Source: Apteryx mantelli
Lineage: Eukaryota; Chordata; Aves; Apterygiformes; Apterygidae
Assembly: GCF_036417845.1 (NCBI RefSeq)
Contig: NC_089978.1
Location: forward strand, 35,456,682 to 35,520,681
Direction of reading: 5' to 3'
Length of the DNA: 64,000 bases
The notes under the pieces are model-generated. The model ran no database searches. It was given only the letters and a program-made list of their open reading frames with translations, and was not told the DNA's origin. The translations under genes and the position numbers were made by a program. The first letter of the stretch is position 1. Every line of letters starts with the position of its first letter. Positions 1 through 11,550 of the stretch are shown piece after piece.

Positions 1-3000
1 GGTATACTTTTGGATGGTAGATGGCAACAGCCTGAAAAACAGCAGCTCCAGCCTTGCTTGGGAATGCAAGTCTGAGAAGCACACACAGATTTATAAATGT
101 TCTGATAGTCTTGTACAGTGAGCATAGATGGCAAAGATGCAAAAGTAAGAGGAGACTGAATTACGCCAATAAAATGTGCCAGCACAGAAAGCCCAAGGAA
201 TATATAGATATTGCTTGGAGTCAGAAATCAGTTAATTAAAAGATGCACCAGAAGTAATGAGATAAGAAAATGAAAGGATGAGTCTGTCTCATCTTTGGCC
301 TCCTTAAAAACAAAAACAAAAAAGACATGTAAGTGGGGGAGGGAAGGAGGTCAGATGGGCTGAGAGATCCTTGTAGAAGGCTCAGGGGTCAGCATGCATC
401 TGCTCCACTCCAGGTAGGAAGTCCTTTCGGACTTGAAGAATCACAGTAGCACCATGAGTGCTATTAGTACATGGGGAAGGACCAAGAGATGTGATATCCT
501 GCTCTCTTCTATTTTCTCAAAGCTCCTCTTCCATCGGCTGTCTTTTCTTTCAGGCTCACGCTCAGCTTTCATCTGGGCTTGGGACTGACAGTACTCTGGC
601 TGACAGGATGAGACATTATGAGCCTTCCAGATCTGCCCAGACTGGGAAAGATCTGTAAAAAAGAAAAAAAGAGCTGACCAGGCCACTCAGTTAACTGGGG
701 AACGGAGCCAGTGACCAGAGCAATAGCTGCTGTAGCTGACCTGCCAGCCCAAAGCATCCATCTGTGACTGACCATCTGCCCTGGCTCCTGCAAGCATCAA
801 CAGAACGCCACATTTTCCCCAGTTTTATTATCCTTTCTCTCTTCCCTCCATTTGTGTCTATCTATGATTGGTCACAAGCAGGGAAAGCAGCATCTCAGAG
901 CAGCACAACAGAAGCAACACTATCGCCTTGTTTGACAAAGTTGTTTGACCAAATAGAGATACCTGTGCAACACCACACAGAGTTGTGCAGTTCCTTCAGC
1001 AGGTTCAGCTGCCAGAAGTAGCCAGGCTACAGCCCAGGGCAAACTAGCCTTGGTGCAAAGTACATTACCCACAGCAAGGCTCGGACTCTGTGCATCCAGA
1101 CAGCTGGACAGCTACTGTGGTAACTGGACTCATCTGTGGAGAGCTACCTCTGTTGTTTCTTATGGCCACCACGCTATCGGTTCCCAGGCACTCATCCTGG
1201 CTCCCCGGCAGTGAATGCCCCAAAATGTAAGGTGAGGGGGGGTAGAGCAGACCCAGGTAAAGAGGGTCTAGCAGGCTTTTTTTTCTTTACGGTGGTATCT
1301 TGGGAATGATGTTGCTAGAGCTGCCAGTGAGGTAGGAGAAGGTAGAGGGAAGTAACGAGCATTGACAGGCACAGGAGGGATGGGGGAAGGAGTGAGGACA
1401 AGGCAACAACACTGAAACAGTTTGGTTCTAAATAGATCAGAAATAATCACCTGGCTTTACCCTGTTTTTTCTCTTTGTTCCCCACACACATTTATATTTG
1501 GTTACAAAACATGTCATGTCTAATTTTGTTTTTCTTTAGTGTACTCTAGTCATCACATTCCTGAACTTTGATGTGATTTCCTTACTGTGATTTCTGTGAT
1601 AATCAGACAGGATACAGTCTCCAGGACTGACACCTGGCCTATCTGTTTAGTGTTACACAGCAGCAGGGTCCTGGTAGCAACCTCACATCTTTCAACTCTT
1701 TTTTTTCTCTCAAAATTAACATCAAGGTCAGATAAATGGTCAAACGAGGGGGATGATCTGTTTTATTTTGTGTCATGGAGGACGAACCAACAGACCAAAT
1801 TCAAGCCAATGATTTGCTTCCTATATAGGTGGAAAGAAAGCAGCTGGAAACATTGTGTTCATGGGATATAACTAAGCCCTCAACAAACACTCTTGCATTG
1901 TTATGAGAAAATATTTAGGCTCATGTTAATGTGGGGCCTACCGCAGATATTTGAAAAACCCAGGGCCATAGCTGAGGCACAGAGAAAAAGTGCACTGTGC
2001 CTGCTCTCTCTGTGTGTCTACCTGCAGCAAGCTGCTATCCCGGGCAGCCGGAGGGACTCGTACGTGTGAAGCTCTCAGGGGAGAGCAGGATCTGGGCTTC
2101 TGCTGCTGCTTCTCACCCATCTTTCCCTGCCTCTCAAAGAAAAGGCTAGCTAGAAACAAGACAAAAAATGAACTTTATGTCAATAAAAAAATTGTTCCGC
2201 GCCTTGATGTATGCAGTCCAACTCCTCCAGGAGGAAAAAAGAGCTGGAGGGAGGGGGGAAAGCAGTGTTAGAGAGAAAAACAAAACTGCTCAAATGCCTA
2301 CCCTTACCTTAAATGGATTCAGGCTGTGATCTGTAAAATGAGGCAGAAAGGAGAACAGGAATGTGGCCACTATGCACACAAGAAACAGAGTCAGAGCATC
2401 TGGGAAGAGAAAAACACAAGCTAGTTCAAACTAGCATTATGCAAATGTTTTATCATGTGAGTTACAAACTGGCACCCCTTTAGAAGATGTAAGACCGATT
2501 CAGTTCTTTTCTTCAGATTCTCTTCTTCTGCGGTACAGAAATGAATTACGGTTTACATTCTTATTTTCCATGGGGACATTTACAGTGATTTTCAGAGAAA
2601 ATACTAATCCCTGCCCAGCTGACAGTCTCAGAGTCAGATCCTGACATTGTTGTTTACTGATACTTTGTTTACTCCTTCCCCACAAGGAATTAGGATACGG
2701 GGAAGTGCCAGCTACATATAACAGCATCTGGCAGGACATAATATCAGGATATTGCAGGACACAGGACAAATTCAGTGAGAGATGACATAAAGGTCACTGA
2801 AGGGAAAGGTGGCTTTCTTACTTAAACACACAGACAAAGCTGCTTGCTTTGAGTTTTCTATCATTGAATTCTGACATTTTAAACTGTATCATGCTATTTT
2901 GTTTGGAAATGAGAAGGGCAACATGGACATAGAAGTCACTGCTGGAAAGAGCCAATTTTGAGGAGGAATATAGAGAAAAGGAGAGCCACAAAATATTTGA

Positions 3001-5273
3001 AAGGCAGAGAGGAAAGCACAGGCCATTTAAGTGAGGCAATCCTACCTGATTTCAGCCCAGTGTGTACTCAAAGCTTCTTGCGGCACTTTTCAAATACTGC
3101 CCACTGAGAAAGATTCTGATGAGCATTTCTCCCCCATTTTTTTGTTAGTGAAACTGCTCCTAATGGCTACAGCAGTGCATGTTGCTGCTTAATGCATAAA
3201 GCCTGCTGTGTTTGCCTACATGGCAACCAGAGTTGATAGCATTAAGTTCACAGTACTCTGCTTTGAGTTACCTTGCAGAATGAAAGACTTCATATATAAA
3301 ACAAACTCTATTCAGCTGACTCACCCCTCGCTTTTCCATGAGAGATAGTATTAATATTAAATTCCGTTTCTCCCCAGGAACAGTATCATTTCCATGCTGT
3401 TGACAAATATCCTAGCAACACGGGGTAGAGGAAGAGAAGGAGAGAATGTGACAGAGAGCTCTGGGAACCAATCTAAGTGTTTTGCACAAGCTCGGCCATT
3501 GCCCTGCTGATTCGTTCGAATAACCACATCTTTGCTGTTTCACCATGCCTCTCATTGCTCTGATTCTGCTCAAGAAACCCTACCCAGCATTCAGAAAACA
3601 TCTTTTCATGGACACACAGGGCTGATGAGAGCTGGAGTGCAAACGAGTAGCATTGTGCATCCTAAAATCAGGCAGAGGTTTTGGGAGGCAGAACATGCCC
3701 ATGCTGTGAGAACCAGACAGCAAGCACATCTTCATAGGGCAATGAAGGTAGAGACAACAGACTCAGCTAAATCCTATGAAAATACTTTGTGAATACAGAT
3801 TCAAACAAGCCAGCTTCAGCTCTGTTAGTAAGGCAGAAAGGGAAATTTCAGATATGGCATAATGGGATGGCGTTACAGTGTCCCACTGACTTCCATCAGG
3901 GGATTTTGTTGAAAATCCCCTCCCTGAACCCCTGTAACTTTCTGTGCCCAATTTCTGCAAATATAGTAGCAAAAGAGTGGATGAAATAGTAATTTTCCAA
4001 CAAGTATTACAAAATACTCCTAGAAAGCAAATTTTAAATTCACAATCTGAAACCCTACTGCTGAGAATTAATTTCATCGAGTCGGGAAAAGGATGCATAA
4101 AAGACAGCTTATGAATCTGCATGAATATTTGGAATATAACTGTTCACAAAGAGCTCACAGACCAAGGATTATTTGTCAAAAGTCTTTACCAGGTAATGAA
4201 TGTATTTGGGATGATCATGGTTGGTTCACAGATTATTCAAGAACAAAACAAAAAGAGGTGTTGAAATGTATTGGGACCGGTAGGAATTATGCATCTAGCT
4301 GTAGTGGAGAGACTGCTGTTTTGTGAATTGCAAGCACTGAGAAATGGCTTCTTTTACAAATATTTTATGATGAAACTGAAGAGTGCATAGAATACTCTGG
4401 TCACTCATTTCCTATTATTCTGGGCGTTTAGCACATTAATCCTCCTCCACTGCTGCTCATCTCAAAAGACACATCTTGCATTGTACTATTTGGAAGAAGT
4501 AGTGGCTTTCTAAAATCATGTGCAGTTTTGTAGTCACTGCATAGAAAAGCTCACCTAGAAAGTGTTTTCCAATGTGATTTTGGATCTCATTTTCCTGCAC
4601 TGTCTGTAGGGGACACCTACCAGGCTTGGAAACTTGCCCCAGAGCTGATATCCAAGAGGGTGTCCCAGGAAGCTGTGGGACACTTGGGTTTCAGCGTTTG
4701 CTGAGCAAGCTCATGAAAAGCAACCACACTGTCCATCTGTAAGGAGGACCCAGAATCCAGTCTGTGAGGTGCCTGTAAAAAATATGTCCTCACCAAAATA
4801 TACTCCACCCCCACTTAAGAGTCAAGAGTTATTTTAGGAACAGTTCTTTCTGGGCCTGGTGGTGATGAGCTTGTATTTGTATCAAGGAAGAAAAGAGGTC
4901 ATTTCAGCCCCTTTACTAAATATTTGGATTTAAAATAAGTGCATTAATGCAAATATGTACTATGTGTCAGTGCTTTTTTAAGACATCCAAGAAGTTATTT
5001 GTTGTACCTGAGGATATTTCAATAAGATTTAAGAAAGGGGTAGGAGTCTATGTAAATTTAATGGAGCTTGAGAAGCTGCTCAGCTTTGCCCCATAACATT
5101 GTTTTACCAGCAGACCTCAACACTGGCCTCATGTGAAAATTCTCTCCTGAAGGTATAGTACATGCAAAGTCTCTATTACAGCGATGTTAAGTGTCCTGTA
5201 ATGAAGACACTAATGAGCTGGCACCTATCCACACTACAAGACATACATACACAAAATTGCATAAATGTAATCT
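1..5273. other. Noncoding stretch, no gene recognised
   Basis: All open frames here are short (under about 120 codons), occur on both strands and resemble no family I know. I see no CR1 3' end, LTR or structural RNA. Base composition is ordinary AT-rich vertebrate intergenic or intronic sequence with a few short homopolymer runs. An exon of a long gene could be hidden, because short exons cannot be called by eye without homology. Confidence 0.6.
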
Positions 5274-5292
5274 ACACACACACACACACACA
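5274..5292. repeat. (AC)n microsatellite
   Basis: An uninterrupted run of about nine AC units, followed by AACATATACAC. It is a simple dinucleotide repeat and probably length-polymorphic. Confidence 0.9.
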
Positions 5293-5877
5293 ACATATAC
5301 ACTTGTCTAGCCTCAGAAAAGACTTTACAGTGCTGGCTGAAATGCTGGGGTGATGGCTGTGCCCAGCACTGGTATTTTAATGGAGGCGTCTCATCCCTGG
5401 ACCCACAACCCCACTGCCTCCCATACTGAGACAGGAATTTGCCCTCCGGGCACACGTGATTTCTCAATTAATTGTTCAGATTAAGGGTGTGTTTCAGATT
5501 AAGGGCTTGACAAACCACACAAACACTCTTAAAACAATGTACATAAAGGTGTTGGGAAGACCAAATTCCACTCACCTGTGTTTGAGGGAAAGCACTTGTA
5601 CAAAAACATTCAGGTATAATACTGGAAGTGGTTTCATTTGCCAGAGCAAAAAGCCATGCTGACAAAAGCTGGCATAATATAAATACCTCAAGGACAAGAA
5701 TTTGTCTCCCTACAGAGAAAAGGAAGAAGGAAAAAAAGGTAAGAGGACACATCCATAAAACAGCTATTTACCTCTCTTTTTTTTTACTATTTTTTTCCCA
5801 GATCCCCACTCTGTTTGTTAGTAAGGTGTGGGGGGGTAACATCCATTATATAATTTTAATACCTCTGCATAGCTGTT

Positions 5878-5993
5878 ATGTATGTGTGTGTGTGTATATA
5901 TGTGCACATAAACACATACTTATGTGTATGTGTATACAACTACATAAGTGTGCGCATGTTATGTATACAAACACACAACATACCTTCCACCTT
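5878..5993. repeat. TG/TA-rich alternating purine-pyrimidine tract
   Basis: A (TG)n core at 5879-5895 runs into TATATATG and then into about 90 bases of interrupted TG, CA and TA steps. The stretch is mostly alternating purine and pyrimidine. It explains the 199-codon open frame across 5628-6227, whose product is low-complexity and Cys/Val/His-rich across this tract, so I do not call that frame a gene. Confidence 0.8.
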
Positions 5994-7109
5994 CTGTTCT
6001 ATATAGGTATCATTTTCCTTTTTATCTATTCCTTATGCCTCCTTTATCTCTTTTTCACTACAGATGTCTCTTTTCCATACAATAGTTATATGACTTCACT
6101 CTTTTACTCTCCTGTCAATCCAGAGCCACTGCGAAAGTTGAAATTAAATTGCTCTGAGGGTTTCTTGTGGCACTACAAAGGTCAAAATCTGGGCAAAGTG
6201 GTACTGAATTCGACCTGTTGTGTATAGGAGTTAACCAAGTGACTCCTATTTATGCTAACTGAGGTCCACTGAAATGTCCCCATTTGTCATGCCAACAATG
6301 TTTCTTTTGGGGTCTGTTCTTCCTTTTGCCCCTTGTATCATATGAATGAATTTTACCCTTCTGTTGCTGCTTTAAGCTCTGCACCTCTTTTGCTTTTATT
6401 TATTGCATCCTTACTTGTACATGCTACAGGGGTTTTAGAAGAGTCCTCCCAACTTCTGTAATGTGATTGCATGGCACCTTCCTCCTAAGTCACCTCTGAC
6501 AGGTGCCAAAGCTGTTCTGCTTTCTGTTCTTTCCTTCCTGTACTATTCAGAGCTGTTTTACAAAAAGCTGAAAATGTGCAATTTGGGTAAAATGGAATGG
6601 AGGAGGGATAATTCAGTCTTAAAGTGAACACTTAAGGGAGGAGTCTGATTAAGGAAAATAAGGTCCCAAGAAACAGGTGACAATTTGGAAAGGGAATATC
6701 CATGCTGAAATACAGGGGGCAGAATTTTTAAGTTATCTTGCTACTGGGCTAAACTTCATCCTAAAGTAATGTAGAGGTAGCCCCTTTGCCACAAATGACT
6801 TAAGCAAAGGAACAGGAAACACATTACTAGAGTAGGCAGGGAGAAAGCAAGGAAAAGGTGAATGGAAGAGGAATTCCAGTGGGAATCAAAAGGAGTCAAA
6901 AGAGCTGATTTTTCTCTTCTGAAAATCTGTCCTACATCTTCTCCATCCAAAATCATTAAACATCTTAGCAATTTGCTTCTTTATCACTACTGAATATGGC
7001 ACTTGGGTTCCTAACACACTTACGTTCTTTTGAAAAAGTAAGCCCAGAGAATGACAGCAGAAACCCACAACCAAATGTAACCAAATTATTGCAGTTTGTT
7101 GAGTCCAAA
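5994..7109. other. Noncoding stretch
   Basis: No ORF with family resemblance, no RNA gene and no recognisable transposon between the TG-rich tract and the CR1 cluster. Confidence 0.55.
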
Positions 7110-7204
7110 CAGAATCACACAGAAGAATTGAGGTTGTAAGGGACCTCTGGAGTTCATCTAGCCCAACCCCCTGTTCAAAGAGGCGTCAACTAGAGCAGGT
7201 TGAT
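7110..7204 (-). mobile_element. CR1 LINE, minus strand, 3'-end part of a split copy
   Basis: Read on the + strand this is the reverse complement of a CR1 3' end. AGAATCACACAGAA is followed by a GAGGTTGTAAGGGACCTCTGGA block, then CATCTAGCCCAACCCCCTG and the AGAGCAGGTTGATCAGG segment. The element resumes at 8073 with the sequence that normally follows, including TTTTGAATATCTCCAAGGAT. The two pieces are one copy split by a later CR1 insertion. Confidence 0.85.
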
Positions 7205-8072
7205 CAGGTTATTGATACCAAACTGAGAGGAGTGGCCGATACACCAGAGGGCTGTGCTGCCATTCAGAGAGACCTGGACAGGCTGGAGAGGTGGGTGGAG
7301 AGGAACCTCCTGAAGTTCAACAAAGGGAAGTGCAGGGTCCTGCACCTGGGGAGGAATAACCCCATGCACCAGTACAGGTTGGGGGCTGACCTGCTGGAAA
7401 GCAGCTCTGCCGAGAAGGACCTGGGAGTGCTGGTGGACACCAAGTTAAGCATGAGGCAGCAATGTGCCCTTGTGGCCAAGAAGGCCAATGGGATCCTGGG
7501 GTGCATCAGGAAGAGTGTTGCCAGCAGGTCGAGGGAGGTGATTCTCCCCCTCTACTCAGTCCTGCTGAGGCCACATCTGAAGTACTGTGTCCAGTTCTGG
7601 GCATGTGGCACTGCTGGAGCAAGTCCAGCATGGGCTACAAAGATGATTAGGGGACTGGAGCATCTCTCCTATCAGGAAAGGCTGAGAGAGCTGGGCCTGT
7701 TCAGCCTGGAGGAGAGAAGGCTGAGAGGAGATCTTATCAATGTGTACAAATATCTAAAGGGAGGGTGTCAAGAGGATGGGACCAGACTCTTTTCAGTGGT
7801 GCCCAGTGACAGGACACGAGGCAACGGGCACAAACTGAAACACAGACAATTCCATCTGAACATGAGGAAATACTTTTTCACTTTGAGGGTGACAGAGCAC
7901 TGGAACAAGTTGCCCAGAGAGGTTGTGGAGTCTCCTTCTCTGGAGATATAAAAAACCTGCCTGGATGCGATTCTGTACAATGTGCTCTAGGTGACTCTGC
8001 TTGAGCAGAGGGTTGGACTAGTTGATCTCCAGAGGTCCCTTCCAACCTCAACCATTCTGTGATTCTGTGATT
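7205..8072 (+). mobile_element. CR1 LINE, plus strand, 5'-truncated and nested inside another CR1
   Basis: This copy holds the last part of the CR1 reverse-transcriptase ORF and the 3' UTR. It ends in GGTCCCTTCCAACCTC and the tail ATTCTGTGATTCTGTGATT, the typical CR1 3' microsatellite-like end. The 5' boundary near 7205-7213 is approximate and is where similarity to the minus-strand copy begins. The orientation is opposite to the flanking CR1 halves, which shows it jumped into an existing copy. Confidence 0.9.
7232..7951 (+). pseudogene. CR1 ORF2 (reverse transcriptase) C-terminal fragment
   Basis: The 239-codon frame encodes the C-terminal, post-catalytic part of a CR1 polyprotein. Recognisable blocks are [103 protein letters not shown] and [13 protein letters not shown]. 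The endonuclease and the catalytic palm are missing because the copy is 5'-truncated. The segment after QFWA departs from the usual CR1 pattern, which suggests a small deletion. It is a dead fragment. The apparent start codon is only the first Met after truncation. Confidence 0.88.
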
Positions 8073-9022
8073 GTCCCATCAAGTTTTGAATATCTCCAAG
8101 GATGGAGACTCCATTACCTCTCTGGGCAACCTGTTCCAGTGCTCAGTCATCCTCACCATAAAAAATATATATATATACATATTATGTTTAAATGGAATTT
8201 CTTGTATTTCAGTTTGTGCCCATTGCCTCTTGTCCATTTACTGAATATCACTGAGAAGAGACCGGCTCCATCTTCCTTAATCCCTCCTATCAGATATTTA
8301 TACACATTAATAGGATCCCCCTGAGCCTTCTCTTCTCCAGACTAAACAGTCCCAGCTCTCTCAGCCTTTTCTCATAAGAGAGACATTCCAGTCCCTTAAT
8401 TATCTTTGTGGCTCTTCACTGGACTTGCTCCTGTATGTCCATGTCCCTCTTGTACTGGGGAGCCCAGAACTGGACAAAGCACTCCAGATGTGGTCTCACC
8501 AGTGTTGAGCAGAGGGGAAGGATCGCCACCCTTGACCTGCTGCCAACAAACTTCCTGATGCAGCTCAGGATGCTGTTGGCCACCTTTGCCATGAGGGCAC
8601 ATTGCTGGCTCAGGGTTAACTTGGTGTCCACCAGGTTCCCCAGGTCCTTCTCTGCAAAGCTGCTTTTGAGCTTGTCGGCCCCCAACCTGTACTGGTGCAT
8701 GGGTTTATTTCTCCTGCCAGGTGCAGAATTTGGCATTTCCCTTTGTTAAACTTCATGAGGTTCCTCTCTGCCCATTTCTGCAACCTGTCAAGATCTCTCT
8801 GAATGGCAGCACAGCCCTCTGGTGTATTGGCCACTCCTCCCAGTTTTGTATCATCTGTAAGCTTTTTGGGTGCGCTCTGCCCCATCATCTATATCATTAA
8901 TGAAGATGTTAAACAGTACTGGCCCTAGTATCGATCTCTGAGGTACCCCACCAGAGATGGCTTCCAGCCACTGATCACAACCTGGCACTTCAGCCAGTCC
9001 TCAATCCGCCTAGATCTGCCTC
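8073..9022 (-). mobile_element. CR1 LINE, minus strand, 5' remainder of the split copy
   Basis: Continuation of the copy starting at 7110. On the minus strand it encodes the same C-terminal reverse-transcriptase region. [20 protein letters not shown] lies at about 8830-8770 and RYLGADKLKSS-like and LVRPHLECFVQFWAPQYK-like blocks follow at lower coordinates. Two frames are needed (within 8616-8888 and 8416-8736), so at least one frameshift lies near 8700. An AT microsatellite (8166-8177) and other damage mark it as older than the inserted copy. Similarity fades near 9022. Confidence 0.88.
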
Positions 9023-9531
9023 CACTCCATAGAGTTACTGTCTACCAGCTGATCATGTGCACACTCCCACTGACAAAAAATGCATTCATATAAGCCTCTT
9101 TCATGAGGTGGCACAGTGAAAGGTACCTTCAATAGTGTATCCAAACTCTGTTTCAGGTCAGCAAAAGAATTATCACTGTCTTTGTGCAATGAAAAACTAG
9201 TTTATCTTTCAGCTCTGGAACACAGCAGATGATGGTGCAGATCTTTTCATTCCCCAGTTCCCACCATCATTTAAGTACCTTGCTGAACACCTTCCACCGT
9301 TTACAGTTCACAGGCAGCAGCACTGCCAGGCCTCCTGACAATGTCCCGTCTAGTTTTATTCCTGCTTTTTGGAGCCTCAGTTCTCTCCAGTTCAGAAGGT
9401 GAGTGTAATATGTCTCAGTTGTCTTCCTGATGCTGTAAAAAATAATCTGTCTCCTAGCTTCACCCTCCTTGCTTCTTGCCTCTGTTTCCAGCACAGATCA
9501 GTTACTAAGGCAGAAGATGTGAGGTTTTGGG

Positions 9532-9550
9532 TTTTTTTTTTTTTTTTTTT
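9532..9550. repeat. Poly-T run
   Basis: Nineteen consecutive T. No retroposon body (tRNA-like SINE head or CR1 tail) is attached that I can see, so I call it a simple homopolymer. Confidence 0.85.
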
Positions 9551-10899
9551 AATGTAGAATGAATTTAGTGTCATCTTGATCTTTTCTGAAAAGTACTGAG
9601 GGGAGATTAGAGGTTAGAGACATTTTGTACATGACCTTGCCCCCATACAGGCTTCCCTCTTGCAAAGCTCTCCAAACTGTCATTAGCTCCTATGGTTTAT
9701 CTGCCCAAACTAGGTCCTGTGGTTTTTCTGAGCCCATCTCTGAAACCCAGAAGCCAAGCTCTTTCCATGACAGGGACTCCCCGCATGAGAATGGGTTGCT
9801 TTAAAGGGCACAGGGGATGCCAAGAGAAGATGGAGAGTTCCCCTGTGTGTTGCTGAAGTTGTATATAAGGGGAAACATACAACAACTGATTGGCAACCCA
9901 GGCAGAGCCAATTGTGCAATTGGCTTGGCTTGACTTGGCTTAGGGTGGCATGACACTGTGTCAGCGCATGAACACCATGACCACTGTGTTGTGCTCTGTC
10001 CTGTCCTATCTTCAAGGAGAACGACTGCAACATGCTGGCCATTTCTGTTGCTTATAGGGAGGAGAAGAGAGACTGCAGAGCCGACCAGTCCCATAGCTGA
10101 TGCCACCACTCGGGGTGGCCTGAAATCTCCAAGCACTCAGAGAAAGGTGAAATTGCAATGCTGTGAATCTGCTTACATGAAGCAGAAAAGAGTGAATGGG
10201 AGGAGGAGAATATTTATTGTACCTTCCTCCTCCTTTTTTGTCTGGACTAGTGCCAAGCACATCTGGCCAAAGAGAGGGGAAATGTGGTTTCCACAAGATG
10301 AAACTTTGAATGGATATAAGCAGTTTCTAAGGAGACCTGCTCTATAATTGTAGAGGAAATTACAAGCTGAATCATCTGTGGTTTGGGGAGAGAAATCAAT
10401 GATATTTTGTAAGTTGAACCCAACTGTGCTGACTACTTACCAAGCAGGAAACTGGAAAGAAATCAATTCCAAGAACTTTCAACAAAATCCATCTTAATTC
10501 AGGTCTGACAAATCTGTTTTGTTCTCCATCTCTAAAGCAACATGATGCACCAGCCTGAAATCTCTATTACTATTCCAGAGCCAGGCCCTCCTCAGCAAAG
10601 CTGGGCTAATACACTACACTTCTGGCCTGCCAAACCACTTGCTGCTGAGTCTTGGGAATCCACAAAGGCCTGCGCACCTTTCAGGGCTGACCTGCTGAAC
10701 CCGCTGCTGTCTCTCAGGGGTGGAAGATTCAGAGCAGAATCCACAAACTGTGGTGCACTACACTACACATTGAAATGGATTGCTGAAATACAGTTGCACC
10801 CACTGGACCCTGAAATGACAGCGGCAAACTAATTCTGCTTATAACCTAAATGGCATTTGACTCCTAAATTAGCACTTTTCATATGTTGATGTTTCATAC

Positions 10900-10922
10900 T
10901 TTTTTTTTTTTTGGGGGGGGGG
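10900..10922. repeat. T13-G10 homopolymer junction
   Basis: Thirteen T run directly into ten G. It is a simple repeat and likely prone to length error in sequencing and in replication. Confidence 0.85.
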
Positions 10923-11359
10923 AAGACAAGAGGAAAAAATCCAGACCCTGAATATCTAGTATTTGCCCTTCGTTTTGTAGTTTCACTTTACTGAATGTCC
11001 CTGTGAAGTGCTGAACTCAGTTTAGTTAAATCAAAACAGGGACACAAGAAAAAAAAAAACAGTGTAAAGAGCATCCTTTTTGACAAGCTGTTCTGACATC
11101 GCCATTTCTGCTCATTCATCTTCTTGAACTTCCTTTTTTTCATTGTAAGGTTCATTTTGCCTGGTTTTAGCTGTCAAAATGTGGAGGTATTTAGGCTGTG
11201 CTGTATGCTAAGGTCCCACCAGTGAAAGACACTTTATCCTAGCTCCACTCTTTTCTTACAGTGGGTGTATGACAATCTGGATATGCCTCCCATTCTCTAA
11301 TGACTGTAGAGACCCCATGTAATTGCCTACACTACAGACCCAGCTTACAGCCACGGAAT

Positions 11360-11550
11360 AATTTCAATGGGAAGAGAAGACTGAAGGGATCTAGTCCAAC
11401 CCCTGATCAAAGCACAGCCAACCTCAAAGATAGATAGAGCAGGTGGTTCAGGGCCGTGTCCAGATGAGTTTTGAAAATCTACAAGGATGCCAATTGCCAG
11501 TGCCTGACAACCCTATTCTCTTAACCACTTCTCCTGATGTTTGAAGTTTG
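11360..11550 (-). mobile_element. Old CR1 3'-end fragment
   Basis: CTGAAGGGATCTAGTCCAAC, then a CCCTGATCAAAGCA block, GGTTCAGGGCCGTGTCCAG and GTTTTGAAAATCTACAAGGATG follow each other in the order of a CR1 3' end read in reverse complement. The AATCACAGAAT terminus is degraded, so it is an old copy. Confidence 0.75.

Larger units (their letters stand above)
9023..11359. other. Noncoding stretch with homopolymer runs
   Basis: No recognisable gene. Several overlapping open frames of 94-129 codons around 9700-10350 on both strands look like chance frames. None has a family motif or a convincing codon pattern. Confidence 0.5.

Noticed and set aside
5628..6227. 199-codon open frame, the longest outside transposons
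   Set aside because: It runs through the TG/CA-rich tract and gives a low-complexity Cys/Val/His/Tyr product. No domain or family resemblance.
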